A stretch of 64,000 bases of DNA. Source: Flavobacterium filum DSM 17961. GTDB taxonomy: Bacteria; Bacteroidota; Bacteroidia; Flavobacteriales; Flavobacteriaceae. Shown one piece after another: positions 1-9,305 of the stretch; position 1 is the stretch's first letter, and each line of letters begins with the position of its first letter. The notes beneath the pieces are model-generated. The model did no database searches and was not told the DNA's origin. It was given only the letters and a program-made list of their open reading frames with translations. The translations under genes and the position numbers were made by a program. Location of the stretch: contig NZ_AUDM01000004.1 in the NCBI RefSeq assembly GCF_000425465.1, forward strand, positions 186,001 to 250,000, given 5' to 3'.

Positions 1-393
1 ACCGGGCTAGGGTTGACTTATTCCTACCAGTTTATGAAAGGTTTTGCTTTTGACTTTTTAGCTGTTTTGCATGCAATTTCGGTGATTATATTTTTAATAT
101 GGATTCCCTTTGGAAAGTTTTTCCACATCATACAAAGACCGGCTCAAATAGGTGCTCACATTTATAGAGAAGAAGGCATCAAACAAGGAATGGCTGTTTG
201 TCCGCATACCGGCAATCAATTTGATACCCAAATGCACGTAAACGATTTGAAAGAAGTGACCAAAGAATTAGGTTTTAATTTTGATAAACCTGATGGTACG
301 TCTCACTTAGATTTAAGTCCGGAAGGAAAAAGATCATTATTAGCAAAAGCCCACCTAGAAGCAAGGCTAAAAGGTGGAAATTTATTTGGATAA
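1..393 (+). CDS. C-terminal part of a membrane protein of the nitrate reductase operon (NarI-like?), 5' cut by window
   Basis: The frame is open from base 1, so the gene begins outside the window. What remains (about 130 residues) has one clear membrane helix ([18 protein letters not shown]), then a soluble tail with [14 protein letters not shown] and a CPH...MHVNDL segment containing Cys and His. The helix-plus-HIIQRP pattern recalls the C-terminal end of heme-b, NarI-like quinol-oxidising subunits, but this is recollection, not proof; an MFS nitrate transporter tail is the main alternative. It ends 13 bp before the molybdopterin subunit and is clearly in its operon. Position and chemistry suggest it feeds electrons from quinol or otherwise serves the reductase in the inner membrane. 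Function is uncertain. Confidence 0.55.
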   Translation, partial: TGLGLTYSYQFMKGFAFDFLAVLHAISVIIFLIWIPFGKFFHIIQRPAQIGAHIYREEGIKQGMAVCPHTGNQFDTQMHVNDLKEVTKELGFNFDKPDGTSHLDLSPEGKRSLLAKAHLEARLKGGNLFG

Positions 394-406
394 AATAAAA
401 AATGTT

Positions 407-2623
407 ATGGCAAAACTACCTGTTGAAGTAGAAAAAATTATTGAACAATTTGGACCTTCGTTGAACTATCCCCCAAAAGAAGGTTTTCCGGGAAGAGACG
501 AACCCGATGAAGTAGTCAAAACACATTGCTGTTTTTGTGGCATGCAATGTGGAATTAAACTTTTGGTTAAAAATGATAAAGTGGTTGGCTTTGATCCTTG
601 GATGGAATTTCCTTTTAATGAAGGTAGATTGTGTCCAAAAGGAGTTCAGCGATATTTACAAAATAATCATCCGGATCGATTAATGGATCCGATAAAAAGT
701 ATACCCGGAAAAGGTTTTGTTACTGTTTCTTGGGAAGATGCAATGTCTGAAACAGTTTCCGAAATCAAAAGAATTCAGAATACCTATGGCAATGATGCTT
801 TTGCCATGCTTTCAGGGGTTTCTTTGACCAATGAAAAGAGTTATTTAGTTGGAAAGTTTGCTCGGGTAGCATTAAAAACTAAAAACCTCGATTATAACGG
901 GCGTTTATGTATGGTAAGTGCAGGGGCTGGAAATAAAAAAGCGTTTGGATTAGACCGCGGCTCAAACAACTACTCAGACCTCGAAAAGGCAGAAGTAATC
1001 ATAGTTGCTGGTGCCAATGTGAGTGAAACTTTTCCAACGTTGACGCATTGGATTTGGAAAGCCAGAGATAGAGGAGCCAAACTTATTGTAATAGACCCAA
1101 GAGTGATACCTTTAGCGAGAACAGCCGATTTGCATTTGGATGTTAGACCGGGTACCGATTCGGCATTATATGGTGCAATGTTAAATTACCTCGTGCAACA
1201 CGATATGTTAGATCACGATTTTATTGATAATCATACCTCAGGCTTTGAGCAAACAATTGAATCAGTTAAAGACTATTCACTTGAGTGGGCAGAGGAAGTT
1301 ACCGGTATTGATAAAGAAAAAATTAAATTAGCAGCAGAATGGTGGGGCAATGCCAACACCAGTTTTTTATTACATGCACGAGGAATTGAACACCATTCCA
1401 AAGGTGTAGATAATGTTTTAGGGTGTATTAATTTGGTTTTAGCTACCGGAAGAATTGGTAAACCTTATTGCGGATATGCAACCATAACCGGTCAAGGAAA
1501 TGGGCAAGGCGGAAGAGAACATGGTCATAAGTGCGATCAGCTTCCTGGAAACAGAGATATTGAAAACCCGGAACATCGAAAATATATTGCAGATGTTTGG
1601 GGAATCAAAGAAGAAGAGATGCCCGGTAAGGGACTTTCTGCCTACGAAATAATTGAAGCCATACATCGCGGGGAAATCAAAGGGTTGATATCGATATGTT
1701 TTAATCCTTTAGTATCATTGCCTAATAGTAATTACGTACGCGAAGCTCTAGAAAAACTGGAATATTACGTCTGTATTGACTTCTTTTTAAATGAAACTGC
1801 CAGACATGCTAATATCGTCTTACCGGGTTCGTTGCAAGAGGAAGAAGAAGGAACCACTACTTCAGCAGAAGGGAGAGTAATTAAAATTAATAAAGCAGTT
1901 AACCCTCCAGGAAACGCTCGAACAGATACTTCCATCATTCTCGAGTTAGCAGAAAGATTAGGTGTAAAAGATAAATTTACCTATGAGAATAGTGAAGCTA
2001 TTTTTAATGAATTAAGAGTTGCATCCAAAGGAGGTACCGCAGATTATTATGGTATTACGTATAAGCGAATAGTTGATGAAATGGGTGTGTTTTGGCCATG
2101 TCCAACTGAAGGACATCCCGGAACGCCTCGACTATGGGAAGATCGTAAATTTAAAACGCCCGATGGGAAAGCACATTTTAATGCGGTTCCTTATAAACTT
2201 CCCGGAGAAATTACAGATGAAGAATATCCTGTAATCCTAACTACAGGTAGAGTGGTTTCACAATACCTTAGTGGTACGCAAACCAGAAGAATAGGAAAAC
2301 TAGTTAATCAATACCCAGAACCATTGTTGGAAATTCATCCGGATATGGCTTCCAAATTTGGTATTAAACAAAGAGAATTGGTAAAAGTTTCTACCCGTCG
2401 GGGAGAAGCAATATTTCCGGCAAACATCGTAGACACGATCAGAACAGATACCGTTTTTATTCCCTACCATTGGCCTGGAAAAAAATCAGCAAACCAATTA
2501 ACTCCTGGAACCTTAGATCCAATCTCTAAAATTCCGGAATTTAAAGTGTCAGCATGTAAATTAGAACCATTAGGAGAAATAGCTCCGGCTTCAGAAATGG
2601 TTAAAGCATATCAAAGTACCTAA
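407..2623 (+). CDS. Molybdopterin oxidoreductase, nitrate reductase catalytic subunit (NasA/NarB/NapA type)
   Basis: Bis-MGD enzyme of the DMSO reductase superfamily, probably reducing nitrate to nitrite. Residues 41-76 hold the [4Fe-4S] ligands in C-x2-C-x3-C-x27-C spacing (CFCGMQC ... GRLCPKG). NGRLCM near residue 168 supplies the likely Mo-ligating Cys, as in Nas/Nap enzymes. The C-terminal molydopterin dinucleotide-binding domain is intact (TTGRV, PYHWPG). Length of 738 residues suits the single-chain Nas/NarB class. I chose ATG 407 rather than an in-frame GTG at 374 because the latter overlaps the preceding gene; GTG is possible. No twin-arginine signal is visible, so the protein is predicted cytoplasmic. 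Followed at 10 bp by the ferredoxin gene. Substrate is inferred; a formate dehydrogenase-like role is less likely because the Mo-site segment is Nas-like and no Sec is present. Confidence 0.88.
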   Translation: MAKLPVEVEKIIEQFGPSLNYPPKEGFPGRDEPDEVVKTHCCFCGMQCGIKLLVKNDKVVGFDPWMEFPFNEGRLCPKGVQRYLQNNHPDRLMDPIKSIPGKGFVTVSWEDAMSETVSEIKRIQNTYGNDAFAMLSGVSLTNEKSYLVGKFARVALKTKNLDYNGRLCMVSAGAGNKKAFGLDRGSNNYSDLEKAEVIIVAGANVSETFPTLTHWIWKARDRGAKLIVIDPRVIPLARTADLHLDVRPGTDSALYGAMLNYLVQHDMLDHDFIDNHTSGFEQTIESVKDYSLEWAEEVTGIDKEKIKLAAEWWGNANTSFLLHARGIEHHSKGVDNVLGCINLVLATGRIGKPYCGYATITGQGNGQGGREHGHKCDQLPGNRDIENPEHRKYIADVWGIKEEEMPGKGLSAYEIIEAIHRGEIKGLISICFNPLVSLPNSNYVREALEKLEYYVCIDFFLNETARHANIVLPGSLQEEEEGTTTSAEGRVIKINKAVNPPGNARTDTSIILELAERLGVKDKFTYENSEAIFNELRVASKGGTADYYGITYKRIVDEMGVFWPCPTEGHPGTPRLWEDRKFKTPDGKAHFNAVPYKLPGEITDEEYPVILTTGRVVSQYLSGTQTRRIGKLVNQYPEPLLEIHPDMASKFGIKQRELVKVSTRRGEAIFPANIVDTIRTDTVFIPYHWPGKKSANQLTPGTLDPISKIPEFKVSACKLEPLGEIAPASEMVKAYQST

Positions 2624-2633
2624 AAAAAATACT

Positions 2634-3206
2634 ATGAGTATAGAAAATATGTATAATCCTAACTTAGAGTTTTTTGTAGACATGCAACGTTGTATCGGAT
2701 GTAAAGCCTGTGAAATGGCGTGTGCTGAATGCGAAACCAACGGTCACGAATCCATGATTCACGTAAATTATGTGGATCGTGCAACGACAATTCAAACCAC
2801 GGTACAAGTTTGTATGCATTGTGAAGACCCGGTTTGTGCCAATGTCTGTCCTGCTGACGCCATTTCTAAGGACGAATTTGGAATTGTTCATACAGCAAAC
2901 ACTGAACGTTGTATTGGTTGTTCCAATTGTGTACAAGCTTGTCCGTTTGGAGTCCCTAAAAAAGTGGAAGAATATGATTTGATGATGAAATGCACCATGT
3001 GTTATGACAGAACCAGTATCGGAAAAAAACCGATGTGTGCAACGGTATGTCCAAGTGGAGCTTTGTTTTTTGGCACCCGCGAAGAGATTGCAGAGATGAG
3101 ACCTAACAGCACACCGGTAAACACCTTTATTTTCGGAGAAGAAATTGTCAATACTAAAGTGAACATCATGATGCCAAAAGGCAGCAACGAATTACGAATT
3201 TATTAG
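2634..3206 (+). CDS. 4Fe-4S ferredoxin subunit of the molybdoenzyme (DmsB/NrfC/NarH-like)
   Basis: 190-residue electron-transfer subunit. Four Cys clusters typical of the DmsB/NrfC family are visible in order: [40 protein letters not shown] and KCTMCYDR...MCATVCP, enough to bind four [4Fe-4S] centres. It should pass electrons from a membrane or Rieske donor to the molybdopterin subunit encoded just upstream. No signal peptide is seen, consistent with partnering the cytoplasmic catalytic subunit. It lies 10 bp after that gene and 9 bp before the Rieske gene, so the three are co-transcribed. The family call is secure; the electron donor is inferred from gene order. Confidence 0.9.
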   Translation: MSIENMYNPNLEFFVDMQRCIGCKACEMACAECETNGHESMIHVNYVDRATTIQTTVQVCMHCEDPVCANVCPADAISKDEFGIVHTANTERCIGCSNCVQACPFGVPKKVEEYDLMMKCTMCYDRTSIGKKPMCATVCPSGALFFGTREEIAEMRPNSTPVNTFIFGEEIVNTKVNIMMPKGSNELRIY

Positions 3207-3215
3207 AATAAAACT

Positions 3216-3731
3216 ATGAGTCAGAAAAATAATCAAGAAGAAGAAAATTGGAAACAAGATTTTCCTTATCACAAGCAAAATGCCGCTTTAGTAGGTAGAC
3301 GTGAATTTGCCAAAATGCTGACACTCGTTTCAGGTGGTTTGGCCTTTGGTTGCGGATTAGTGGCTGCAAAAGCTAATTTTTTCCCGAAGAGTCCGGTTGA
3401 AGGCGAACATTTTATTTGTACTGTTGAAGACATTCCCTTGGGAGGAACCAAATCGTTTGTCATTGAAGGAAGTACCATACCTTATATTCTTATTCATTTG
3501 GAAGACGGGTCTTTCAAAGCTTACGAACAAAAATGCACCCATTTGTCTTGTTCCGTTTATTACCAACCGGGTTCCGGACAAATTATTTGCCCTTGTCATA
3601 ATGGTTTTTTTGATGCCAACAACGGTTCCGTAATTGCAGGGCCGCCACCTCGTAAATTGCCTCATTTAGAGGTGATTGTAAGAAATAATGAGATATTTGT
3701 AACGGGTCCTGAGGCGAATACTTCGGTATAA
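3216..3731 (+). CDS. Rieske 2Fe-2S protein with twin-arginine N-terminus
   Basis: 171 residues. The cluster-binding loops are complete: C107-T-H109-L-S-C112 and C125-P-C127-H128, which give the two Cys and two His ligands plus the extra Cys pair (112/127) that forms the disulfide in bc1/b6f-type high-potential Rieske proteins. Residues 27-35 (GRREFAKML) followed by a hydrophobic stretch to about residue 52 form a Tat-type signal anchor, so the domain is expected outside the inner membrane, tethered by its N-terminus. Its place directly after the ferredoxin gene suggests it takes electrons from quinol within the nitrate reductase assembly. Haloarchaeal nar operons also pair Rieske and Nar proteins (general knowledge). 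Confidence 0.9.
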   Translation: MSQKNNQEEENWKQDFPYHKQNAALVGRREFAKMLTLVSGGLAFGCGLVAAKANFFPKSPVEGEHFICTVEDIPLGGTKSFVIEGSTIPYILIHLEDGSFKAYEQKCTHLSCSVYYQPGSGQIICPCHNGFFDANNGSVIAGPPPRKLPHLEVIVRNNEIFVTGPEANTSV

Positions 3732-3742
3732 ATACAAACACT

Positions 3743-4012
3743 ATGAGTAATTTTAGAACCAATCAGAATAATGCCAATACAAACAAACTTAATGTAATAT
3801 TATCCACAGTTATTGTTATCTTGGTTATGAACGTTGGATTACAAATTTGGCTACTTTACACGGCTCTTAACTATACATTGGACAATGATCAAAATGTCGC
3901 AACCATTGCATTTTATGCCTCTGTTGTCATCTTTTTAATTTGTCTTGGATTATTATACTATATTCCAATGGGCAAAAAAACTAAAACAGCCAAAAGAAGT
4001 GCTATACGATAA
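3743..4012 (+). CDS. Small two-helix membrane protein of the nitrate reductase operon
   Basis: 89 residues with a polar Asn-rich N-terminus (NQNNANTNK), two hydrophobic helices at about residues 17-38 and 55-76, and a basic tail (GKKTKTAKR). I recall similar short proteins beside Bacteroidetes nitrate reductases (possibly the family named DUF6755), but cannot confirm. It sits 11 bp after the Rieske gene and its 3' end overlaps the likely GTG start of moaA, so it links the enzyme operon to the cofactor genes. It may be an accessory or assembly subunit; no catalytic motif is seen. Confidence 0.75.
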   Translation: MSNFRTNQNNANTNKLNVILSTVIVILVMNVGLQIWLLYTALNYTLDNDQNVATIAFYASVVIFLICLGLLYYIPMGKKTKTAKRSAIR

Positions 4013-4979
4013 ATTTCAACGAAAACATGATTATTTGAGGGTTTCATTGACAGATAGTTGCAACTTCCGTTGTTTATACTGTATGCCCAATGAAGACATC
4101 ACTTTTATGCCCCAACGTCATTTGATGCAAAGAGAAGAGATTTTTGAAATAGCAAAAACATTCAGCAGTTTAGGTGTTACTAAAATACGATTAACCGGAG
4201 GCGAACCCTTGGTTAGAAAAGACGCCCAAAATATTATTAAGGACTTGTCTGGTTTACCTGTTGAACTCACGCTTACAACTAATGGCTTTTTGGTACATCA
4301 ATTTATTCAAACGTTTAAAGATTCCGGTATAAAATCGCTCAATGTTAGCTTAGACACGATGTGTCCAAAAAAATTCCATGAACTCACCAAAAGAAATTCT
4401 TTTAATCAGGTTTGGGAAAATATTTTGTTATTGATTAAACATAAATTTTCGGTCAAGCTAAACGTAGTTGTTATGAAGGGTGTAAATCAAGATGAGGTTG
4501 TGAATTTCGTCCAACTTACTCAAAAATTACCCCTGCATGTGCGATTCATCGAATTTATGCCTTTCGATAAAAACCAATGGAACTCTCTAAAAGTAGTTCC
4601 ATTTGACGTAATGCTTCAACAAATTTCATCTCAGTTTGATGTGGTTAAACTTAAAGATAAAAAACACGATACAGCAAAAAAGTTTAAAGTGATTGGTTTC
4701 GAAGGGACTTTTGCTTTCATTACTACCATGAGCCAACCTTTTTGTAGTGATTGTAACAGAATGCGACTGACTGCTGATGGTAAAATGAAAAATTGCCTTT
4801 TTGGCAAAGACGAATTAGATTTACTTACAACATTGAGAAGTAGTGCACCCATTGAACCCATTATTCGTAAAGCGTTATTCTTAAAACACCAAGCTTTAGG
4901 TGGACAAATGCAAGGTGATTTTACTAAGCTAAATCCTGAATTAATCGATAATAGAAGTATGATCAAAATAGGTGGCTGA
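3999..4979 (+). CDS. moaA: GTP 3',8-cyclase MoaA, molybdenum cofactor step 1
   Basis: Radical SAM enzyme converting GTP, with MoaC, into cyclic pyranopterin monophosphate. The radical SAM cluster motif CNFRCLYC lies near the N-terminus, LTGGEPL follows, and the second [4Fe-4S] cluster ligands appear as CSDC...NC near residues 250-270. The C-terminus ends in the conserved GG needed for activity. No ATG is available: GTG at 3999 gives a start just before the family's conserved KHDYLRVSLTD and is preferred over a TTG at 3945, which would add 18 residues and overlap the upstream gene by 68 bp. The chosen start overlaps the upstream stop by 14 bp, suggesting coupling. First gene of the cofactor operon. 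Confidence 0.95.
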   Translation: MLYDKFQRKHDYLRVSLTDSCNFRCLYCMPNEDITFMPQRHLMQREEIFEIAKTFSSLGVTKIRLTGGEPLVRKDAQNIIKDLSGLPVELTLTTNGFLVHQFIQTFKDSGIKSLNVSLDTMCPKKFHELTKRNSFNQVWENILLLIKHKFSVKLNVVVMKGVNQDEVVNFVQLTQKLPLHVRFIEFMPFDKNQWNSLKVVPFDVMLQQISSQFDVVKLKDKKHDTAKKFKVIGFEGTFAFITTMSQPFCSDCNRMRLTADGKMKNCLFGKDELDLLTTLRSSAPIEPIIRKALFLKHQALGGQMQGDFTKLNPELIDNRSMIKIGG

Positions 4980-6166
4980 TGGATTTTATAACAGTTCAAA
5001 AGGCATTTGAAATTCTTGAAAAACAAATACCTCTTCCCACAGTACAAACGTTGCCGCTTTTAGCTGCAAAAGACGCTTTTGTAGCTTCAAATATTTTTGC
5101 TCCCATCGCTGTGCCTCCTTTTACAAATGCAGCAATGGACGGTTATGCTATTCGTTGGAGTGATTGGCATGAAAACAAAACCATCATATGTTCTGGCATA
5201 GTTAAAGCTGGCGACACCCAATGTTATCAGTTATCTCCGGGTGAAGCTTACAAGATATTTACCGGTGCACCAATACCAGAAGGGGCAGATACAGTTGTGA
5301 TGAAAGAATGGATTTTGAGTGATGACAATCAGATGAAATTCCTGGATAAACCCATTCAAAAAGGGGATCACATTCGGACTTTGGGCTCTCAAACCCAAAA
5401 AAATACTTTAATTTTAAATAAAGGAACCAAAATAAGTAGTGGTATAATTTCATTTCTATCAACATTTGGAATAACAAATCTCGATGTATATAGAAAACCA
5501 AAAGTAAGCTTGGTTATTACCGGAGATGAATTAATTGCTCCTGGAGAAACACTAAAGTTTGGACAGATTTATGAGTCAAATGGTATTACATTAACTACAC
5601 TGTTAGACGATTTAGGAATAGAAATTGTGAAATTGTTTTATACCAAAGACACCTTCAGTGCCACTTCAGAGAGCATCAAGGCAGCACTTGAATGTTCTGA
5701 TGTAGTGTTAATAACCGGTGGGATTTCCGTAGGAGATTTCGATTTTGTGCAAGCATCACTTCAGTCTATTGGAATAAATAAATTGTTTTATAAAGTTCAA
5801 CAAAAACCGGGTAAACCTATTTTTTTTGGAAGCAAAATTTCACAATATGTTTTTGCTTTGCCAGGAAATCCAGCGGCGGTTTTTAGTTGCTTTCATACTT
5901 ATGTAAAACCATTTCTAAGGAAATATATGCAACCTGAAGGGGATTTTATAACCTTCAAAAAAGGATCTTTGTTAACTCCTTATCAAAAGAAACAAGGGCT
6001 TACTCATTGGGTTAAGGCCTATCAAGAGCAGAACAAACTTTACTTTTTACAAGGACAAGAAAGTTATCGAATGGATGCTTTTTCAAGAGCAAATGCTTTG
6101 GTTTGCTTACCGGATTTTATGGAACAATGTTCAGAAGGTATTGAGCTTAATTACATTGACTTTTAA
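4979..6166 (+). CDS. moeA: Molybdopterin molybdenumtransferase MoeA
   Basis: 395 residues, full length for MoeA, which inserts molybdate into adenylylated molybdopterin. Conserved elements include PPFTNAAMDGYAIR near residues 44-57, FTGAPIPEGADTVV, the TGDEL loop, the MoCF-type segment LITGGISVGDFDFV, and KPGKPIFFG followed by ALPGNPAAVF. Its ATG shares one base with the moaA stop (TGATG), a translational-coupling arrangement. The MogA-type adenylyltransferase partner is the second domain of the MoaC fusion at 9306. Confidence 0.95.
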   Translation: MDFITVQKAFEILEKQIPLPTVQTLPLLAAKDAFVASNIFAPIAVPPFTNAAMDGYAIRWSDWHENKTIICSGIVKAGDTQCYQLSPGEAYKIFTGAPIPEGADTVVMKEWILSDDNQMKFLDKPIQKGDHIRTLGSQTQKNTLILNKGTKISSGIISFLSTFGITNLDVYRKPKVSLVITGDELIAPGETLKFGQIYESNGITLTTLLDDLGIEIVKLFYTKDTFSATSESIKAALECSDVVLITGGISVGDFDFVQASLQSIGINKLFYKVQQKPGKPIFFGSKISQYVFALPGNPAAVFSCFHTYVKPFLRKYMQPEGDFITFKKGSLLTPYQKKQGLTHWVKAYQEQNKLYFLQGQESYRMDAFSRANALVCLPDFMEQCSEGIELNYIDF

Positions 6167-6168
6167 CC

Positions 6169-6894
6169 ATGGAAGTGTATTGGTTGTTGTTATTTTTTTT
6201 GGTCGCATTTCTATATGCAGGAATTGGACATGGTGGTGCAAGTGGTTATATTGCTGTGATGACACTAATGGCGATGTTGCCTTTAGAGATTAGAACCAAT
6301 GCTCTTTTGCTAAATATAGTAGTGGCATCTGTAGCTTTTTTAAATTTCAGAAGAAAAATAAAGCCTGATCTATCATTACTTATGCCCTTATTTTTAGGCT
6401 CAGTTCCCATGGCATTTTTGGGAGGAAGTATCAGCATGCCATCAATAGCATTTAAATGGCTTTTAGCAACCGTACTATTGATTCCGATTGTGCGATTTAT
6501 AAGAAATGACAACATAAAAATCCATGAAATCAAAGTGACTTCCTTTTGGATTTTATGGTTTACCGGAGCTGTGATTGGTTTTATTTCAGGATTAATAGGA
6601 ATAGGGGGAGGAATTCTTTTAACCCCGGTTTTGCTCTGGTTTTCATGGTCAAACGTAAAACAAGCAGCCATACTAAGTGCCTTGTTTATAGTTGTAAATT
6701 CTATTTCAGGGTTAATTGGGTTGTGGAAAAATCAAATTTATATTCCCGATAGTTTTTTGAATATACTTGGAGTAACTTTGGTAGGTGGATTTTTAGGGTC
6801 GTATTTTGGAGCCAATCGTTTTAATGAATCTTTACTAAAAAAGATTTTAGCATTGGTACTTTTAATTGCTGTAATAAAACTGATATGGACATAA
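6169..6894 (+). CDS. TSUP family permease (TauE/SafE, sulfite/anion exporter type)
   Basis: 241 residues, almost all hydrophobic, with seven to eight predicted helices and the family's glycine-rich motifs (GIGHGGASGY near the N-terminus and GLIGIGGGILLTP near the middle, the two halves of the TSUP repeat). Members export sulfite or sulfoacetate, or move other small anions. Here it lies between moeA and mobA, starting 2 bp after moeA and overlapping mobA by 10 bp, so it belongs to the cofactor operon. That context suggests transport of molybdate, sulfite or nitrite. This is inference; no substrate can be read from the sequence. Confidence 0.85.
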   Translation: MEVYWLLLFFLVAFLYAGIGHGGASGYIAVMTLMAMLPLEIRTNALLLNIVVASVAFLNFRRKIKPDLSLLMPLFLGSVPMAFLGGSISMPSIAFKWLLATVLLIPIVRFIRNDNIKIHEIKVTSFWILWFTGAVIGFISGLIGIGGGILLTPVLLWFSWSNVKQAAILSALFIVVNSISGLIGLWKNQIYIPDSFLNILGVTLVGGFLGSYFGANRFNESLLKKILALVLLIAVIKLIWT

Positions 6895-7472
6895 CTTTTT
6901 ATATTACCGTAGCAGGAAATAGTTCGCGTATGAAATACGACAAAGCAAATCTAGTTTTGGGAGAATATACATTCTTAGAACGGATAACGCATGCTATTAA
7001 AAAGTTAGGGTATAGCCCCATTCTGGTTACAAAAGAGAGTGAAAACACAAAATATGGGCTACAGTCTATTTCGGACAATAACCCACAAATAGGACCATTG
7101 GGAGGCCTTTATCAGTCATTGAAACATGCTCCAACTTCCTATGTGTGTTATTTGTCATGTGATATTCCTCTGTTTCCGACTCAGGTGCTACAATCACTTG
7201 CGAATCATGCAAAAGGACCATGTACTGTTGTGAGTTTTAAAGAGCGTTTGTATCCTCTAATTGGTATTTATCATAAGTGTATTTTACCAGTGATTACAAA
7301 TCAAATTCAAAATGGAAATTACAAAATGATGGATTTTTTAGAGAAAATAAATATACAAATCTATTCCGTAGATGCGTGGATTGATGACGAAATTTTACTA
7401 AATTGCAACAAGCCTGAAGATTTAGAAAAATTGAAAGCTTACTTTATTAAAGCGAACAAATCTCCGGACTAA
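6885..7472 (+). CDS. mobA: Molybdenum cofactor guanylyltransferase MobA-like
   Basis: 195 residues, NTP-transferase fold. MobA joins GMP to the molybdopterin cofactor to give MGD, which the DMSO-reductase-family enzyme upstream needs. The nucleotide-binding signature is present but divergent: VAGNSSRMKYDKANL instead of LAGG-S-RMG-DK. IGPLGGLYQSL and the metal-binding LSCDIPLF segment follow. ATG 6885 overlaps the TSUP stop by 10 bp. The loss of one glycine in the first loop is unusual but common enough among Bacteroidetes homologues that I still favour MobA over MocA-like enzymes. Confidence 0.85.
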   Translation: MDITFYITVAGNSSRMKYDKANLVLGEYTFLERITHAIKKLGYSPILVTKESENTKYGLQSISDNNPQIGPLGGLYQSLKHAPTSYVCYLSCDIPLFPTQVLQSLANHAKGPCTVVSFKERLYPLIGIYHKCILPVITNQIQNGNYKMMDFLEKINIQIYSVDAWIDDEILLNCNKPEDLEKLKAYFIKANKSPD

Positions 7473-7478
7473 ATTAAA

Positions 7479-7562
7479 ATGAACCTTAAATGTTCTCCAC
7501 CAACCATATTTGAAGAATTAAATTTGGTCAAGAAAACCAACATAATAAACAATATTTTATGA
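7479..7562 (+). CDS. Possible 27-residue leader ORF coupled to moaD
   Basis: In the gap between mobA and moaD, an ATG at 7479 opens a 27-codon frame whose TGA stop overlaps the moaD ATG (ATGA at 7559-7562). The peptide begins MNLKCSPPTIFEELN. Nothing in it is recognised. The exact overlap is what translational coupling would produce, but such a short frame may be chance or the remnant of a lost gene. Confidence 0.3.
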   Translation: MNLKCSPPTIFEELNLVKKTNIINNIL

Positions 7563-7786
7563 CTATTTTACTTTTTGGAATTTTATCAGAATACATTGAC
7601 AAGGATCAAGTTCCATGGGATTCATTTCAAACTATTGGAGATATGGAGGTTTTTTTGAGGAATCAATTTCCTTTGTTAAAGGATATTCCCATTCAATTTG
7701 CAGTAAACCATCAAATGGCTTCTGCTAATTTTGTAGTAGAGGATGTAAAAGAATTGGCTTTGATGCCACCATTTTCAGGAGGATAA
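7559..7786 (+). CDS. moaD: Molybdopterin synthase small subunit MoaD
   Basis: 75-residue ubiquitin-like sulfur carrier. It ends PPFSGG, the Gly-Gly tail that is adenylylated by MoeB and then thiocarboxylated. With MoaE it inserts the two dithiolene sulfurs into cPMP. It is followed after 1 bp by the MoeB-like gene and then moaE, so carrier, activator and synthase partner are together. Confidence 0.93.
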   Translation: MTILLFGILSEYIDKDQVPWDSFQTIGDMEVFLRNQFPLLKDIPIQFAVNHQMASANFVVEDVKELALMPPFSGG

Positions 7787-7787
7787 A

Positions 7788-8870
7788 ATGGAACGTTACC
7801 AAAGACATATCGCATTGGCAGGTTTTGGCAACAAAGGTCAAGAAACAATAAAAAATACCTCTGTTTTAATTATAGGTGCGGGGGGGTTAGGAGTGCCCGT
7901 AATGCAACAATTAACTGCTTGCGGTATAGGTACCATTGGAATTATGGATGGCGATACAATAGAAATCTCCAACTTGCCACGTCAAGTGTTGTATACAGAA
8001 CAAGATGTGGGAAAAGCTAAGGTAGCAGTAGCGGCACAAAGACTCCTATTGATGAATTCCGAAGTCAATATTATTAAATACCCTTTTTTCCTAAATGCCG
8101 AGAAGGCACTGGAACTATTTAAGTCCTACGATATAATTGTAGATGCAACCGATCGTTTTGATGCCCGTTATTTAATTAATGATGCGTGTGTATTGTTCAA
8201 TAAACCTTGGGTATATGGTGCTGTTTTTCAATGGGAAGGACAATGGGCTGTTTGGAACTTTTCTGTTAATGATGCAGAAAAAACAACCTACAGAGACTTG
8301 TTTCCTATACCGCCAAAAGCCAATTTAATTCCTGATTGTAATGCTCAGGGAGTATTTGCAACAGTACCACAAATCGTTGGGTATTTTATGGCCAATGAAT
8401 TGATAAAAATGGTGCTTTACCCAAAAGAATTAAAGTCAAACAGTTTGATGTATTTTCATTTTTTGAAAAACAGTTTTCAGAGTTTAGGTATAGTACCAAG
8501 AAGTGAAACAATCAAAACACCTTTGACCGCAAAGGATATTTTAGATTTTGATTATAGCTATTATTGTGGCTACAAAACCGAAAAAGATAAAGAAGGAATT
8601 TTAACTATATTGGATAAAGACACATTGATTGTAGATGTACGAAATAAAGAAGAAGTACCAAGACTTCCATTAAAATGCCTCGAAATTCCTTTACATCAAT
8701 TACCGGATCGAATACAAGAATTAACCGCCAATAAAATTCTGTTTGTGTGTCAAACAGGAAAAAGAAGTAAGGTTGCTTACGAGATCTATAAGACATTGCT
8801 TCCTCAATCAATAGTGGATTATTATCCATACAATATTGAACTATTTATTAAAAATCACCATCATGCATAA
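7788..8870 (+). CDS. moeB: MoeB/ThiF-family adenylyltransferase fused to a rhodanese domain
   Basis: 360 residues in two parts. Residues 1-240 are the E1-like adenylating domain (QRHIALAGFG, the ATP loop VLIIGAGGLGVPV, NLPRQVLY, DATDRFDARYLINDAC). Residues about 265-360 are a rhodanese domain with IVDVRNKEE and an active-site loop CQTGKRS containing the persulfide Cys. Such MOCS3-like fusions both activate MoaD and deliver the sulfur. The Zn-binding Cys pairs usual in MoeB are not evident: only a single DCN and YYCGY are seen, so zinc binding may be lost. ATG follows the moaD stop by 1 bp. Confidence 0.92.
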   Translation: MERYQRHIALAGFGNKGQETIKNTSVLIIGAGGLGVPVMQQLTACGIGTIGIMDGDTIEISNLPRQVLYTEQDVGKAKVAVAAQRLLLMNSEVNIIKYPFFLNAEKALELFKSYDIIVDATDRFDARYLINDACVLFNKPWVYGAVFQWEGQWAVWNFSVNDAEKTTYRDLFPIPPKANLIPDCNAQGVFATVPQIVGYFMANELIKMVLYPKELKSNSLMYFHFLKNSFQSLGIVPRSETIKTPLTAKDILDFDYSYYCGYKTEKDKEGILTILDKDTLIVDVRNKEEVPRLPLKCLEIPLHQLPDRIQELTANKILFVCQTGKRSKVAYEIYKTLLPQSIVDYYPYNIELFIKNHHHA

Positions 8871-9303
8871 AAAAAAGAAAGTTTTTATAAACGGAGCTAT
8901 CACTCCTGATTTTATCGCTCAATCCATTGCACATCATAGTGTAAAAACGAATATTGGTGCACATTCTATTTTTTTAGGACAAGTTAGAGCCGATGAAGTT
9001 GACTCCAATCAAGTAACTGCAATTGAGTATACAACACATGAAACTATGGCCGAAGAGAAGTTATTTCAAATCAGAGAACAAGCTTTCGTACAATTCGACT
9101 TAACATGCTTGCATATTTACCATAGTTTGGGAGAAGTTAAGGCTGGAGAAATTTGTTTGTTTGTGTTCACTTCTTCAAAACACAGAAAAATAGCCATAGA
9201 TGCCTGTGAATATCTTGTAGAAAGAATCAAAAAGGAAGTACCCATATGGGGCAAAGAACTTTTTTCAGATAGCAATCACCAATGGAAAACTAATCTAAAC
9301 TAA
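8863..9303 (+). CDS. moaE: Molybdopterin synthase large subunit MoaE
   Basis: 146 residues from ATG 8863, which overlaps the upstream stop by 8 bp; a TTG at 8836 would add nine residues with no family support. MoaE converts cPMP to molybdopterin with MoaD. Conserved features seen: GAHSIFLGQVR near the N-terminus, ALEYTTHETMAE-like segment, IYHSLGEVKAGE, and the catalytic-lysine region ERIKKEVPIWGKE. Full length for the family. Confidence 0.94.
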   Translation: MHKKKKVFINGAITPDFIAQSIAHHSVKTNIGAHSIFLGQVRADEVDSNQVTAIEYTTHETMAEEKLFQIREQAFVQFDLTCLHIYHSLGEVKAGEICLFVFTSSKHRKIAIDACEYLVERIKKEVPIWGKELFSDSNHQWKTNLN

Positions 9304-9305
9304 TC

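Noticed and set aside
1439..1666. Minus-strand frame inside the nitrate reductase gene
   Set aside because: Antisense shadow within a strongly conserved coding region.
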